64,000 nucleotides of DNA from Nonomuraea sp. NEAU-A123 (GTDB taxonomy: Bacteria; Actinomycetota; Actinomycetes; Streptosporangiales; Streptosporangiaceae), in NCBI RefSeq assembly GCF_018603905.1, contig NZ_JAHFZZ010000001.1, positions 62,001 through 126,000 on the forward strand. The letters run 5' to 3'. This document shows, one piece after another, positions 52,987-61,257 of this stretch. How positions within the stretch are numbered: the stretch's first letter is position 1; every line of letters begins with the position of its first letter. Under the pieces are notes generated by a model. The model was given only the letters and a program-made list of their open reading frames with translations. It did not search any database and was not told the DNA's origin. The position numbers were made by a program, and so were the translations under genes.

Positions 52987-53883
52987 ATGACTGTCCGTAC
53001 TGAATCAGTGACTTTCACGAGCGAGGGAGAGACGCTGCGAGGCGAGGTTCACCTGCCGTCCAGCGCACCCGAGGGAACCCGGCTGCCGGCCGTCGTGGTG
53101 ACGGGGTCCTGGACCACCGTCCGCCAGCAGATGCCCGCCCTGTACGCCCGCCGCCTGGCCGAACGCGGCTACCTGGCGCTGGCCTTCGACTTCCGAGGCT
53201 ACGGCGACAGCACGGGTTCGCCTCGCGACCTCGAATCCCCCGTCCAGAAGGCGGCCGACATCCACCAGGCGGTCACCTTCCTGACCGGGCACCCCCAGGC
53301 CGACCCCGACCGGATCGGCGCCCTGGCCCTGTGCGCCGGCGCCGGCTACGCCGCGGTCAACGCCGCCGGCGACGATCGCGTCCGCTCTCTGGCGCTGGTC
53401 GCCCCCTGGTTGCACGACGCCACCCTCGTCGAGGCGCTCTACGGCGGGCCCGAGGGCGTGGCCCAGCTGATGAAGACCGGGCAGGATGCCGAGCGGCACT
53501 GGCGCCAGACCGGCGAGGTGACCTACGTACCCGCCGTCAGCGCCACCGACCCCGACGCCGCCATGTACGGCCCGTTCGACTACTACCTCAACCCGGAGCG
53601 GGGCGCGATCCCGCAGTGGGGCAACCGGTTCGCCGTCATGGCCTGGCCCGGCTGGCTCACCTTCGACCCCATCGCCGTCGCCCCCAAGATCCACACCCCG
53701 ACGCTGCTCGTCCACAGCGAGGAGGCGGCCATCCCTGACGGCGCCCGCCGTTTCCACGACGCTCTGGCGGGCCCCAAGGCGTTGGTGTGGACCTCCGGCA
53801 CCCAGCTCGACTTCTACGACCAGGAACCCCACGTCACCACCGCTGTCGACGCCGCAGTAGACCATTTCACCGCGACCCTCTAG
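52987..53883 (+). CDS. Alpha/beta hydrolase with Cys nucleophile (dienelactone-hydrolase-like)
   Basis: A 298-residue hydrolase. ESVTFTSEGETLRGEVHLPSSAPEGTRLPAVVVTGSWTTVRQQMPALYARRLAERGYLALAFDFRGYGDSTG is the core strand order, and the nucleophile elbow is ALCAGAGYAA, with Cys where most hydrolases have Ser. LLVHSEEAAIPDGARRFHDAL carries the acid region; the usual His near the end (EPHVTTAVDAAVDHF) is present. ATG 52987 follows GGAGCGAC. Cys elbows occur in dienelactone-hydrolase-like proteins. It is probably controlled by the divergent XRE-TPR gene. Confidence 0.85.
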   Translation: MTVRTESVTFTSEGETLRGEVHLPSSAPEGTRLPAVVVTGSWTTVRQQMPALYARRLAERGYLALAFDFRGYGDSTGSPRDLESPVQKAADIHQAVTFLTGHPQADPDRIGALALCAGAGYAAVNAAGDDRVRSLALVAPWLHDATLVEALYGGPEGVAQLMKTGQDAERHWRQTGEVTYVPAVSATDPDAAMYGPFDYYLNPERGAIPQWGNRFAVMAWPGWLTFDPIAVAPKIHTPTLLVHSEEAAIPDGARRFHDALAGPKALVWTSGTQLDFYDQEPHVTTAVDAAVDHFTATL

Positions 53884-53913
53884 AAGCCTCTAGAAGACGC
53901 GACTCTCTAGAAG
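53878..53913 (+). repeat. Three direct copies of CTCTAGAAG
   Basis: Copies at 53878-53886, 53888-53896 and 53905-53913, starting in the hydrolase stop codon and running into the recombinase relic. TCTAGA is itself palindromic. They look like slippage or insertion-deletion scars. Confidence 0.7.
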
Positions 53914-53926
53914 AACGGAACAGCGG

Positions 53927-54170
53927 TTGGCGCCTGCCGAGCTCGAAGCCGACCCGCTGAAGATGCGCACCCGCGAAGGCACGGTCATCGCCCGCTCGCC
54001 CGAACTGGTACGCATGCACGCCACCGTCGCCGACCTGTTGGAGGTGTTCTCCAACGGTCGGGCGACGGTGTACCGCGTCCTTGAACGCGCCTCATGGCGG
54101 ACGGCGCCTTCTGGACGCGATCGAGGCCAGAACGCCGCAGCACACTGTCTGATGAGCCAGCTCTCGCGGG
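53927..54170 (+). pseudogene. Serine recombinase (resolvase/invertase) C-terminal relic
   Basis: The frame reads LKMRTREGTVIARSPELVRMHATVADLLEVFSNGRATVYRVLERASWR. RTREGxxxAR...LVxxH...VADLxExFSxxRATVYRVLER follows the end of a resolvase catalytic helix and its HTH (as in TREGLAVARAKG...LHRAGEHTIAELAELFSVSRATVYR), with the linker deleted. Catalytic residues are absent. It lies in the same frame as the DUF885 gene, which makes that gene look falsely longer. Confidence 0.6.
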
Positions 54171-54208
54171 ACTCCTCAAGATCAAGGGTGTGCGCTAGCG
54201 TCGGCGGC

Positions 54209-55702
54209 ATGACGGAACTCGACCCCAGGCTCCGTGCCATCACGGACCTGAACGTGGCCGACGCCCGCGAGTCGGGCGGCAGGCACGAGTACGACGGCAG
54301 GATCCAGGACCTGTCGCCAGAAGGCGTACGGGCCGGGCTGGCGCGGCTTGGCGAAGGCGCCGCACCGGCCGACCCGTACGACTCGGCGCATCTCCGGATC
54401 TTCGAGGACGGCCTGCGTGCCCAGTTCGGCGAGCTGGAGCTGCATCGGAGCAACCCGCTGCCGCACCTGTCGAACCTCGACCTGGCCTGCTACGACCGCG
54501 ACTACGCGCCGGAGGCCGAGCGCGAGGCCGCCAAGGCCGCGCACCTGGCGCTCTGGCCGGAGGCGGTGACGCACGCGATCGCCGCGCTCGACCGGGTCAG
54601 CGCGCCCGTCGCGAGATCGCTGGTCGCGGCCGTCCAGGGCCTGGCCGCCGGTGTCACGGACGGGGCCGCGCTCGACGCGCACGGCCTGCTGGTCGCGCAC
54701 GTCGAGCGGGCGGCGGCGGTCGGCGATCCCGACGCGGCGCTCGGCGGCGAGGCGCTGGCCCGGCTGATGGGCGCCACCGAAGGGCTCCCCGTCGACCTCG
54801 GCAGGCTGGCCGAGCGCGCCGACGCCGAGCGCGACCGGCTCATGGCCCTGCTCACCGAGTCCTGCGCCAAGCTGGGGCGGCGGGGCGAGCCGCCGCTCGA
54901 CGTCGTACGCGACCTGGTCAAGCAGCACCCCGACGCCGACGGCGTCATCGAGGCGGCCAGGATCGGCGCCGAGAAGGCCATCGCGTTCACCCGCGAGAAG
55001 GACCTGGTGCCCTACCACGACGGCGAATGCCTGGTCGGCCTGGCGCCCCCGTCGCGCCGCTGGGGGATGGCGATGATGTCGTGGAACTCTCCCGGCGAGC
55101 CGGAAGGCCCCTCCTGGTACCACATCACCCCGCCCGAGCCCTCCTGGCCCGCGCAGGACATCGAGGAGTGGCTGGAGGTCTTCAGCGACACCACGCTGCC
55201 CGCGATCAACGTGCACGAGGTCGCCCCCGGGCACTTCTCGCACGGCCGCGCCCTGCGCCGGGCCGGTTCGGACGTCCGGCGGCTGCTGCACTCGATGGCG
55301 TTCGCCGAGGGCTGGGCGCACTATGCCGAGGAGCTGTGCGTCGAGGAGGGGTTCGAGGCCCAGAACCCGCGCTTCGAGATCGGCATCTGGGTGGAGGCGC
55401 TGATCCGCGTCACCCGGCTGGCCTGCGCCATCGGCGTGCACACCGGGCAGATGACGGTCGAGGACGGCGCCCGGCGTTTCGAGTCCGACACGCACCTGGC
55501 CGGACCGGCCGCGCTGTCGGAGGCCAGGCGGGCCACGTTCGACCCCACCTACGGCCGCTACACCTGGGGCAAGCTGCTCATCCTCGACCTGCGCGAGCAG
55601 GCACGCAAGGAGTGGGGCACCGGCTTCACGCTGGGGCGCTTCCACAAGGCCCTGTTCGACCTGGGCTCGCCGCCGTTGGGGCTGATCGGCAGCATCCTCT
55701 AG
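54209..55702 (+). CDS. DUF885 family protein (putative metallopeptidase-like)
   Basis: A 497-residue member of the DUF885 family. The start MTELDPRLRAITDLNVADARESGGRHEYDGRIQDLS is normal, and the metal-type motifs are NVHEVAPGHFSHGRALRRAGSDVRRLL (VHE at residues 335-337, GH nearby) and FAEGWAHYAEELCVEEGF near residue 367; WGMAMMSWNSPGEPEGPSWYHITPPEPSWPAQDIEEWL is also conserved. The HE...GH plus E...H layout suggests a zinc peptidase. ATG 54209 is chosen; the open frame back to 53927 is relic sequence. guaA follows on the same strand. Confidence 0.88.
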   Translation: MTELDPRLRAITDLNVADARESGGRHEYDGRIQDLSPEGVRAGLARLGEGAAPADPYDSAHLRIFEDGLRAQFGELELHRSNPLPHLSNLDLACYDRDYAPEAEREAAKAAHLALWPEAVTHAIAALDRVSAPVARSLVAAVQGLAAGVTDGAALDAHGLLVAHVERAAAVGDPDAALGGEALARLMGATEGLPVDLGRLAERADAERDRLMALLTESCAKLGRRGEPPLDVVRDLVKQHPDADGVIEAARIGAEKAIAFTREKDLVPYHDGECLVGLAPPSRRWGMAMMSWNSPGEPEGPSWYHITPPEPSWPAQDIEEWLEVFSDTTLPAINVHEVAPGHFSHGRALRRAGSDVRRLLHSMAFAEGWAHYAEELCVEEGFEAQNPRFEIGIWVEALIRVTRLACAIGVHTGQMTVEDGARRFESDTHLAGPAALSEARRATFDPTYGRYTWGKLLILDLREQARKEWGTGFTLGRFHKALFDLGSPPLGLIGSIL

Positions 55703-55756
55703 GTTCACCCCCCGATACACTTGGAGCACCGCATTCGCCTTTGGGGGGTCCTCTCG

Positions 55757-57304
55757 GTGTCTGAGTTCGACACAGTGCTCGTCGTCGACTTCGGCGCGCA
55801 ATACGCGCAGCTGATCGCCAGACGGGTGCGTGAGTGCCACGTCTACTCCGAGATCGTCCCCTCGACGATGCCGGTCGAGGAGATGCTGGCCAAGAAGCCC
55901 AAGGCGATCATCCTGTCCGGCGGGCCCTCCTCGGTCTACGCCGAGGGCGCGCCCGCCGTGCCCCACGGGCTGTTCTCGACGGGGGTGCCGACGTTCGGCA
56001 TCTGCTACGGCTTCCAGGCCATGGCGCAGGCGCTGGGCGGCGAGGTCGCCCAGACGGGCGTCGCCGAGTACGGCGGCACCGACCTCGACGTGCTCAGCGA
56101 GGGCGTGATCTTCGCCGGGCTGCCCACCGCGCAGAAGGTGTGGATGTCCCACGGCGACAGCGTGGCCGCCGCCCCCGACGGCTTCACGGTGACCGCCTCG
56201 ACCCGTCAGACCCCCGTCGCCGCCTTCGAGGACACCGGGCGCGGGCTCTACGGCGTGCAGTTCCACCCCGAGGTGCTCCACTCCGAGCACGGTCAGGCGG
56301 TGCTCAAGCACTTCCTCGACGCGGCGGGCTGCCGCCCCACCTGGACCATGCTCAACATCGTCGAAGACGCCGTCGAGGCGGTCCGCCAGCAGGTCGGCGA
56401 CGGCCGCGCGATCTGCGCGCTGTCGGGCGGCGTTGACTCGGCGGTGGCCGCCGCGATGGTCCAGCGGGCCATCGGCGACCGGCTGACCTGCGTGTTCGTC
56501 GACCACGGCCTGCTGCGCAAGGGTGAGGCCGAGCAGGTCGAACGCGACTTCGTACGCGCCACGGGCGTCAAGCTCCGCGTCGTCGACGCCGCCGACCGCT
56601 TCCTCAAGGCGCTCGACGGCGTCAGCGACCCGGAGGACAAGCGCAAGATCATCGGCCGCGAGTTCATCCGGGTCTTCGAGGACGAGCAGCGCGCGATCAT
56701 GGCCGACGGCCCCGTCGACTTCCTGGTCCAGGGCACGCTCTACCCCGACGTGGTCGAGTCCGGCGGCGGCACGGGCACCGCCAACATCAAGTCGCACCAC
56801 AACGTCGGCGGCCTGCCCGAGGACCTGCAGTTCAAGCTCGTGGAGCCGTTGCGGACGCTGTTCAAGGACGAGGTGCGGCGGGCGGGCGAGGAGCTCGGCC
56901 TGCCGGCGGCGATGGTGTGGCGCCAGCCGTTCCCCGGTCCTGGGCTGGGGATCCGCATTGTCGGCGAGGTCACGCGGGAGCGGCTCGACCTGCTGCGTGA
57001 GGCGGACGCGATCGCGCGCGAGGAGCTGTCTCGGGCTGGGCTCGACCGGGAGATCTGGCAGTGTCCCGTCGTGCTGCTGGCCGACGTGCGGTCGGTGGGG
57101 GTGCAGGGCGATGGGCGGACTTATGGGCATCCGGTGGTTTTGCGGCCGGTGACGTCTGAGGACGCGATGACGGCTGACTGGGCGCGGGTGCCTTATGACG
57201 TGCTGTCACGGATCTCGACCCGGATCACGAACGAGGTGCGTGACGTGAACCGGGTCGTGGTGGACATCACGAGCAAGCCGCCGGGCACCATCGAGTGGGA
57301 GTAA
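55757..57304 (+). CDS. guaA: GMP synthase (glutamine-hydrolysing)
   Basis: Converts XMP to GMP using glutamine and ATP. The 515-residue protein has an N-terminal class I amidotransferase ([34 protein letters not shown], catalytic Cys83 in FGICYGFQ, His in VQFHPEV), an ATP pyrophosphatase domain with SGGVDS at 223-228, and a C-terminal dimer domain ending [17 protein letters not shown] 55757 gives the family start [15 protein letters not shown], with GGGGGG upstream; the ATG-like start at 55721 is not supported. It completes the guanine pathway begun by guaB at 8.1 kb. Confidence 0.97.
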   Translation: MSEFDTVLVVDFGAQYAQLIARRVRECHVYSEIVPSTMPVEEMLAKKPKAIILSGGPSSVYAEGAPAVPHGLFSTGVPTFGICYGFQAMAQALGGEVAQTGVAEYGGTDLDVLSEGVIFAGLPTAQKVWMSHGDSVAAAPDGFTVTASTRQTPVAAFEDTGRGLYGVQFHPEVLHSEHGQAVLKHFLDAAGCRPTWTMLNIVEDAVEAVRQQVGDGRAICALSGGVDSAVAAAMVQRAIGDRLTCVFVDHGLLRKGEAEQVERDFVRATGVKLRVVDAADRFLKALDGVSDPEDKRKIIGREFIRVFEDEQRAIMADGPVDFLVQGTLYPDVVESGGGTGTANIKSHHNVGGLPEDLQFKLVEPLRTLFKDEVRRAGEELGLPAAMVWRQPFPGPGLGIRIVGEVTRERLDLLREADAIAREELSRAGLDREIWQCPVVLLADVRSVGVQGDGRTYGHPVVLRPVTSEDAMTADWARVPYDVLSRISTRITNEVRDVNRVVVDITSKPPGTIEWE

Positions 57305-57366
57305 CCGGGGCCTGGGGCCTGGGTTGGCGAGTATGCGAGTGATGCCATCGCTCGTAACTACAAGCC

Positions 57367-57407
57367 ATTTTTAGTTTGGCGTCTTGGAGCTGCGCGAAAC
57401 TAAAAAT
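57367..57407. promoter_or_regulatory. Perfect 11-bp inverted repeat ATTTTTAGTTT / AAACTAAAAAT before the AbiEi gene
   Basis: Arms at 57367-57377 and 57397-57407 with a 19-bp spacer, markedly A/T-rich. TAGACT at 57421-57426 is a likely -10, six bases before the GTG start, so the gene may be leaderless. AbiEi antitoxins repress their own promoters by binding inverted repeats, so this is a good operator candidate; a cruciform or terminator of guaA is the alternative. Confidence 0.7.
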
Positions 57408-57432
57408 TTCTCTTAGGACCTAGACTGGTGTT

Positions 57433-58035
57433 GTGGAGTCACGTGAAGACACGCCTCGTGTGCGGCTCTGGCGACGGGCAGCGCGCCAGCGTGGCTACTT
57501 CACCGCGAACCAGGCCCTTGAGGACGATTACTCCTACCAGTCACAGTACTTTCAGGTCCGCCAGGGTCACTGGACGCGGATCGATCGCGGCGTCTATCGC
57601 TTCCGGGAGTTCGTCGATCTCCCTCAAGGCGAGCATGATCACTTCGTACGCTGGGCGCTGTGGAGCCGGGGACAAGCGGTCGTGTCCCACACCACCGCGC
57701 TCGCTGTTCACGATCTGGGCATCGCCAATCCTGCCCGGATCCATCTGACGGTCCCGCCCGATTTCCGTCGGCGAAGTTCCTCGGTGGTCCTCCATCGAGC
57801 GGAGCTGGCGAGTGACGAGGTGGAAGAGCATGAAGGATTTCGGGTGACCAGACCCGTACGCGCCATCGCGGAGTCCGCTGCGGACGGCGTTGATCAGGAT
57901 GTGATCGATTCCGCGGTCGCCGAGCTGCTCGATCGTGGTGCCGCGACCAAGGGACAACTTCTGAGGGCTGCACAGCAAGCCGACTCGAGGGCCGAGCTCG
58001 TGGTAGAGCGAGCCATTCGCGCGGAGCTCACATGA
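57433..58035 (+). CDS. AbiEi-family antitoxin (type IV toxin-antitoxin)
   Basis: A 200-residue protein with the winged-helix N-terminus of AbiEi (RLWRRAARQRGYFTANQALEDDYSYQSQYFQVRQGHWTRIDRGVYRFREFVD) and the C-terminal antitoxin domain (WALWSRGQAVVSHTTALAVHDLGIANPARIHLTVPPDFRRRSSSVVLHRAELASDEVEEHEGFRVTRPVRAIAESA). In AbiE systems this protein autorepresses the operon and counters the AbiEii nucleotidyltransferase. Here the partner is reduced to a stub starting in the ATGA overlap at 58032. GTG 57433 lies 6 bp after a -10 and has no ribosome site. Confidence 0.85.
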   Translation: MESREDTPRVRLWRRAARQRGYFTANQALEDDYSYQSQYFQVRQGHWTRIDRGVYRFREFVDLPQGEHDHFVRWALWSRGQAVVSHTTALAVHDLGIANPARIHLTVPPDFRRRSSSVVLHRAELASDEVEEHEGFRVTRPVRAIAESAADGVDQDVIDSAVAELLDRGAATKGQLLRAAQQADSRAELVVERAIRAELT

Positions 58036-58118
58036 GCGGCTATGTAACCCCGGTGGATCTCCGACGCGCCTCGTCCAGTTCCTCGTGCCGGCCGCCTGAC
58101 CGGAAGGTGGTGGCGTGA
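58032..58118 (+). pseudogene. AbiEii toxin remnant, almost entirely deleted
   Basis: A 28-codon frame overlaps the antitoxin stop by ATGA and starts MSGYVTPVDLRRA, the usual AbiEii N-terminus. After 13 codons it departs. In the next frame the DNA reads RLVQFLVPAA then stop (58109 area), like an AbiEii C-terminus. Together they suggest one deletion of roughly 250-290 codons that removed the nucleotidyltransferase core (GSxxxxD motif absent). Confidence 0.6.
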
Positions 58119-58525
58119 TGAACGAGCGTACCGATTCCGTGGAGATCATCAGCCCGAACAACGTGCTGGCGAACGCGATGCCAGCCCGCGAGATGAACCT
58201 TTACCGCCGCTACTTCGACCTGGTCGCCACCGGCCGCAAAACAATCGAGGTCCGCGTCCAGTACCCCAACCTCCGCACCCTGACGGTCGGCGACCACATC
58301 CGCTTCGTCTGCGGACGCGACGACGCACTCACCCGCGTCAAACGCGTCGCCCGCTACGCCTCGTTCGAGGAGATGCTCGATACCGAAGGCCCCGCCAACG
58401 TCAACCCCGACAGCCCCCGCGACCAGCAACTCGCCAACATCCGCCGCATTTACGGCCCTGAGAAGGAAGTACTCGGCGTCCTGGCCATCGAGATCGAACT
58501 CCTCGACCCACCTGCGAACCCCTGA
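58118..58525 (+). CDS. ASCH domain protein
   Basis: A 135-residue protein. MNLYRRYFDLVATGRKTIEVRVQYPNLRTLTVGDHIRFVCGRDDALTRVKRVARYASFEEMLDTEGPANVNPD matches the ASCH fold (RNA-binding-like beta barrel; WxDxIxxGxKTxExR-type core). ASCH proteins include nucleotide deaminases/amidohydrolases such as YqfB and putative RNA binders. ATG 58118 overlaps the toxin stub stop by one base; GTG 58115 is possible. It may be a former cargo gene of the same island. Confidence 0.82.
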   Translation: MNERTDSVEIISPNNVLANAMPAREMNLYRRYFDLVATGRKTIEVRVQYPNLRTLTVGDHIRFVCGRDDALTRVKRVARYASFEEMLDTEGPANVNPDSPRDQQLANIRRIYGPEKEVLGVLAIEIELLDPPANP

Positions 58526-58586
58526 CACCCGAGACCTGCAGCCGTCTACATCCACATGGCCGACCACCTATCGGTGTGAGCGTGAT

Positions 58587-58788
58587 GTGGATCATTCGGG
58601 TGACACACGCATGGCGACGTCGTCTAGGGCTCGGTCAGGGAGGCAACCTGAGGTGATCGCGCAGGAGATCGTAGAGGATCTTGAGGCTGCGCTCAGCGAG
58701 TCCGCTGAGGCTCTGCAGGAGGTGCGAGCTAAGACCGTGCTGCGCTATTTGCCGGCTGGTGACACGTTCGGTTGCGGGAAGCCCTCCG
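58587..58788 (+). pseudogene. Possible HsdM C-terminal relic
   Basis: A short frame reads TSSRARSGRQPEVIAQEIVEDLEAALSESAEALQEVRAKTVLRYLPAGDTFG. The core PEVIAQEIVEDLEAAL resembles the C-terminal helix of type I restriction methyltransferase subunits (HsdM: EIVEDLEAALEQF). No methylase motifs remain, and the frame runs out where the response regulator gene ends. Low confidence. Confidence 0.3.
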
Positions 58789-59436
58789 TCAGGGCTTGTT
58801 CAGGTAGGCAAGGACGGCGAGGACACGGCGGTTGCTGTTGTCGTCATCGATGATGCCGAGTTTCCCGAACAGGGAGGTGGTGTACTTGCTGATGGCGCTC
58901 TCACTGAGGAAGAGCCGCTGGCCTATGGCCTGATTGGACAATCCCTCGGCCATGAGGCTGAGCACGGAGTGTTCGCGTTCGGTGAGCTGTCCGAGTCGCC
59001 GGTTCGAGGATCCGCTGGACAGCAGTTTGGCGATGACGGCCGGGTCCATGGCGGTCCCGCCATCGGCGACGCGTTCCAGCGCATCGATGAACTGGTCGGC
59101 GTCGAACATGCTGTCCTTGAGGAAGTAGCCGATGCCACCGGAGCAGTCGGCCAGGAGTTCGCGGGCGTACAGCTGTTCGACGTGCTGAGAAAGAATCAAG
59201 ATCGGCAGTCCGGGAACCTCGCTGCGGGCAGCGAGAGCAGCCCGCAGGCCCTCGTCCGATTGGGTCGGCGGCATGCGGACGTCGACGATGGACACGTCTG
59301 GCCGCCACCTCAGCAGCGCGTCGAGTGTCTCGGGTCCGGTGGTCGCGGTCGCCACCACCTGGTGTCCGTAGGCCTGGAGGAGGCAGATCATCCCGTCGCG
59401 CAGGAGGTAGAGGTCTTCGGCTACAACGATGCGCAT
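58789..59436 (-). CDS. NarL/FixJ family response regulator
   Basis: A 215-residue two-component regulator. The receiver domain is MRIVVAEDLYLLRDGMICLLQAYGHQVVATATTGPETLDALLRWRPDVSIVDVRMPPTQSDEG (phosphorylatable Asp in SIVDVRMPP) with KDSMFDADQFIDAL (conserved Lys), and the LuxR HTH is LTEREHSVLSLMAEGLSNQAIGQRLFLSESAISKYTTSLFGKLGI. Its start at 59436 lies inside the end of the upstream histidine kinase fragment (ending 59421), so the two were a coupled pair. With the kinase truncated, input may come from another kinase or from none. Confidence 0.92.
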   Translation of the reverse strand: MRIVVAEDLYLLRDGMICLLQAYGHQVVATATTGPETLDALLRWRPDVSIVDVRMPPTQSDEGLRAALAARSEVPGLPILILSQHVEQLYARELLADCSGGIGYFLKDSMFDADQFIDALERVADGGTAMDPAVIAKLLSSGSSNRRLGQLTEREHSVLSLMAEGLSNQAIGQRLFLSESAISKYTTSLFGKLGIIDDDNSNRRVLAVLAYLNKP

Positions 59437-59909
59437 GGCAGCATCATCCTCGCGCGGGTCGGACCGCCTGCCGGGCTGGTGATCTCCAGAGTGCCGTCGA
59501 AGACCGCGAGGCGGCGGTGCAGCCCCGCGAGCCCGCCGCCGGCTCGCACGCCGGCCCCGCCCCGGCCGTTGTCTTCGACCTCAACGACGATGTCGGTGTC
59601 GTCCCGGATGATGAAGATGCGTGCCCGGGTCGCATGGGCGTGCTTGGCCGCGTTCGTCAGCAGTTCGGCGACTCCGAAGTACAGGGCGGACTCGATCGGC
59701 GGGTCCAGACGTAGCTGAACGTCGGCGCTGACCGCCGTTTCGAGCGGACTGTCCAGGGCGAGAGCGCGCACGGCATCGATGAGCCCACGCTCGTTCAGCA
59801 CCGGCGGGTTGATTCCCTTGACCAGTTCCCGGAGCTCGGTCAGTGACGTGGTGGCGCCGGCTTGTGCTTCCCGCATCAGCGCCTTGGCTTGGTCGGGGTC
59901 GGTCTCCAT
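59421..59909 (-). pseudogene. Sensor histidine kinase, 5'-truncated (ATPase domain only)
   Basis: The remaining 162 residues begin METDPDQAKALMREAQAGATTSLTELRELVKGINPPVLNERGLIDAVRAL and contain the HATPase_c motifs LLTNAAKHAHATRARIF (N box), DNGRGGAGVRAGGGLAGLHRRLAVFDGTLEI (G boxes) and GGPTRARMMLP. The DHC/His-box (phospho-acceptor) and the membrane sensor normally upstream are absent; at about 59909 unrelated sequence begins. The Met used as start lies where family members have an internal Met after the His box, so it is a truncation, not a short gene. Confidence 0.8.
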
Positions 59910-60265
59910 TCGTCGCGGCCTGTGGCGCGGTCAGTGTCGCAGTCCTCATCGTGGTGGTCATTCTCTCGGTCACGGGCCGCGAGGTGACTTCGTTCATGTG
60001 GGGGAGGACAGGTGGAATATTCGCGAGCGGCGTGGTGACCTACTGGCTGGCTGTCCTCGCCTCGCGGGGAGCAGGATGGGCCTACGTACGCGTGCGCATC
60101 ATCTCCGTCATCGTGCCGATCGCGATCATCGCCATTGACAGCATTCCAGGTGCCCTTCCGCCGTGGTTCATCGCGATGCAGGTCGCAGGTGCCCTCACGC
60201 TCGTACCGGCCGCGTTCATCGTCAACCGATCCGAATTGAGCGCCGCTTTCCCCAAGGCACGCTGA
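59907..60265 (+). pseudogene. Multi-span membrane protein fragment fused to the kinase breakpoint
   Basis: From about 59907 on the plus strand the frame encodes four membrane helices (FVAACGAVSVAVLIVVVILSV; FASGVVTYWLAVLAS; VRIISVIVPIAIIAIDSIPG; WFIAMQVAGALTLVPAAFIVN) and ends LSAAFPKAR. The only in-frame start (59843) lies in sequence that codes for the kinase on the other strand. I infer a 5'-truncated small membrane protein joined head-on to the truncated kinase. It could still be translated. Confidence 0.55.
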
Positions 60266-60327
60266 CCCACTCAGGAGCGGGTGGCGTAAGAAGCCCTCAG
60301 TGGCCGGACAAGCTTGCCACCCTGGGC

Positions 60328-60372
60328 ATTTACCGCCGCCCATCAGACAACCGGGCAAGGGCGACGGTAAAT
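60328..60372. terminator. Hairpin with 14-bp stem (one mismatch) and 17-nt loop
   Basis: ATTTACCGCCGCCC (60328-60341) pairs with GGGCGACGGTAAAT (60359-60372), then TT. It lies between convergent genes and could be a bidirectional terminator or the end of a mobile element. Confidence 0.6.
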
Positions 60373-60489
60373 TTGCCGGGGCAGGGGATTTCCCCAAAGC
60401 GAGCGCAGATCGTTGACGCGTGACAGCCCTTCAACCGCTGGCGCCGAACCAATCTCAGTCAACTGCACGACCTACTGCGCTAACGCGGT

Positions 60490-61257
60490 TCACCCGTAAT
60501 AGCGGTACAAGGCGAGCCAGAGAACCGCCACGTGGTCTTCGGAGGCGAAGGCGATTACTTCGTCGCGGGACAGGTAGTCCTCAGACCAACGGTCCCAACC
60601 GGCATGCGCACCGACAAAATAGCGACTTCGTTCCGGCGGGAACGCGGTGAGGAGCTGGTCAGCCAGCTCCGCTCGGCTGGCTTGTGTCTCGGCAAGCTGG
60701 ATTCGCTCCTGCTCGGTGTGCGGGAACTCGGTGTAGTCGCCATCGTTCATCGTCCAGCGCATCCGACCGATCAGCCAAGCCCGCAGGAGGTCGGGGGCAC
60801 CGGTCACTTCCTGCCAAGGTTCTCGACGATGCGGGGCATCGTCGTCTTCGTCCCCGAACCCAGCGTCGGGCAAGACAAGGTTCCCGTTGGAGACCAGGGT
60901 TATCCGCTCGCCGGTGGACCCTAAGCCCCGCACACCCGAACCGTAAGGTCCGGGCCCGGCCGGCAGGGGTCCGGCTTCTTCGTCGTCGTCTTCCCAATGC
61001 GCGCGCTCTTCCAGCGGCGTGAACGCCTCCGGCAGTCGCGTTTCAAGAAGGGTGTCGAGCAGCCGGAAAATCTCGTCCGTTGCCGTAACAAGGCCGCCGT
61101 GGCGGGATCGGTAGGTCACTGATGCGGTGCTGTCCGCCACGGCCTCCAGAGCCTCCACCCGCAGGTCGTCCACGCCGCGAACCCTGACGATGCACCTTTC
61201 CTGATACAGGTGCGCAACCTTGAAGTCGGCCAGATCCGCCGCCAATGATCCCATCAC
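60490..61257 (-). CDS. Hypothetical protein
   Basis: A 255-residue soluble, acidic protein with normal actinomycete codon use. The N-terminus is MGSLAADLADFKVAHLYQERCIVRVRGVDDLRVEALEAVADS; a very acidic linker (HWEDDDEEAG; FGDEDDDAPH) lies mid-protein, and the end is RYFVGAHAGWDRWSEDYLSRDEVIAFASEDHVAVLWLALYRYYG. ATG 61257 or 61254 follows GAGAG. I recognise no family. Its isolation in the degraded island is compatible with a cargo gene. Confidence 0.65.
   Translation of the reverse strand: MMGSLAADLADFKVAHLYQERCIVRVRGVDDLRVEALEAVADSTASVTYRSRHGGLVTATDEIFRLLDTLLETRLPEAFTPLEERAHWEDDDEEAGPLPAGPGPYGSGVRGLGSTGERITLVSNGNLVLPDAGFGDEDDDAPHRREPWQEVTGAPDLLRAWLIGRMRWTMNDGDYTEFPHTEQERIQLAETQASRAELADQLLTAFPPERSRYFVGAHAGWDRWSEDYLSRDEVIAFASEDHVAVLWLALYRYYG

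Noticed and set aside
53927..54208. N-terminal extension of the DUF885 protein
   Set aside because: It resembles recombinase debris and the DUF885 family start is at 54209.
54182..57130. 982-codon open frame on the minus strand opposite the DUF885 gene and guaA
   Set aside because: It is antisense to two well-supported genes; the His/Arg/Gly/Leu-rich, low-complexity product with no recognisable domain is what high-GC codon bias produces on the opposite strand.
58587..59718. Plus-strand frames across the response regulator and kinase remnant
   Set aside because: They are antisense to recognisable receiver, HTH and ATPase domains; only the first 200 bp, before the regulator end, could hold a relic.
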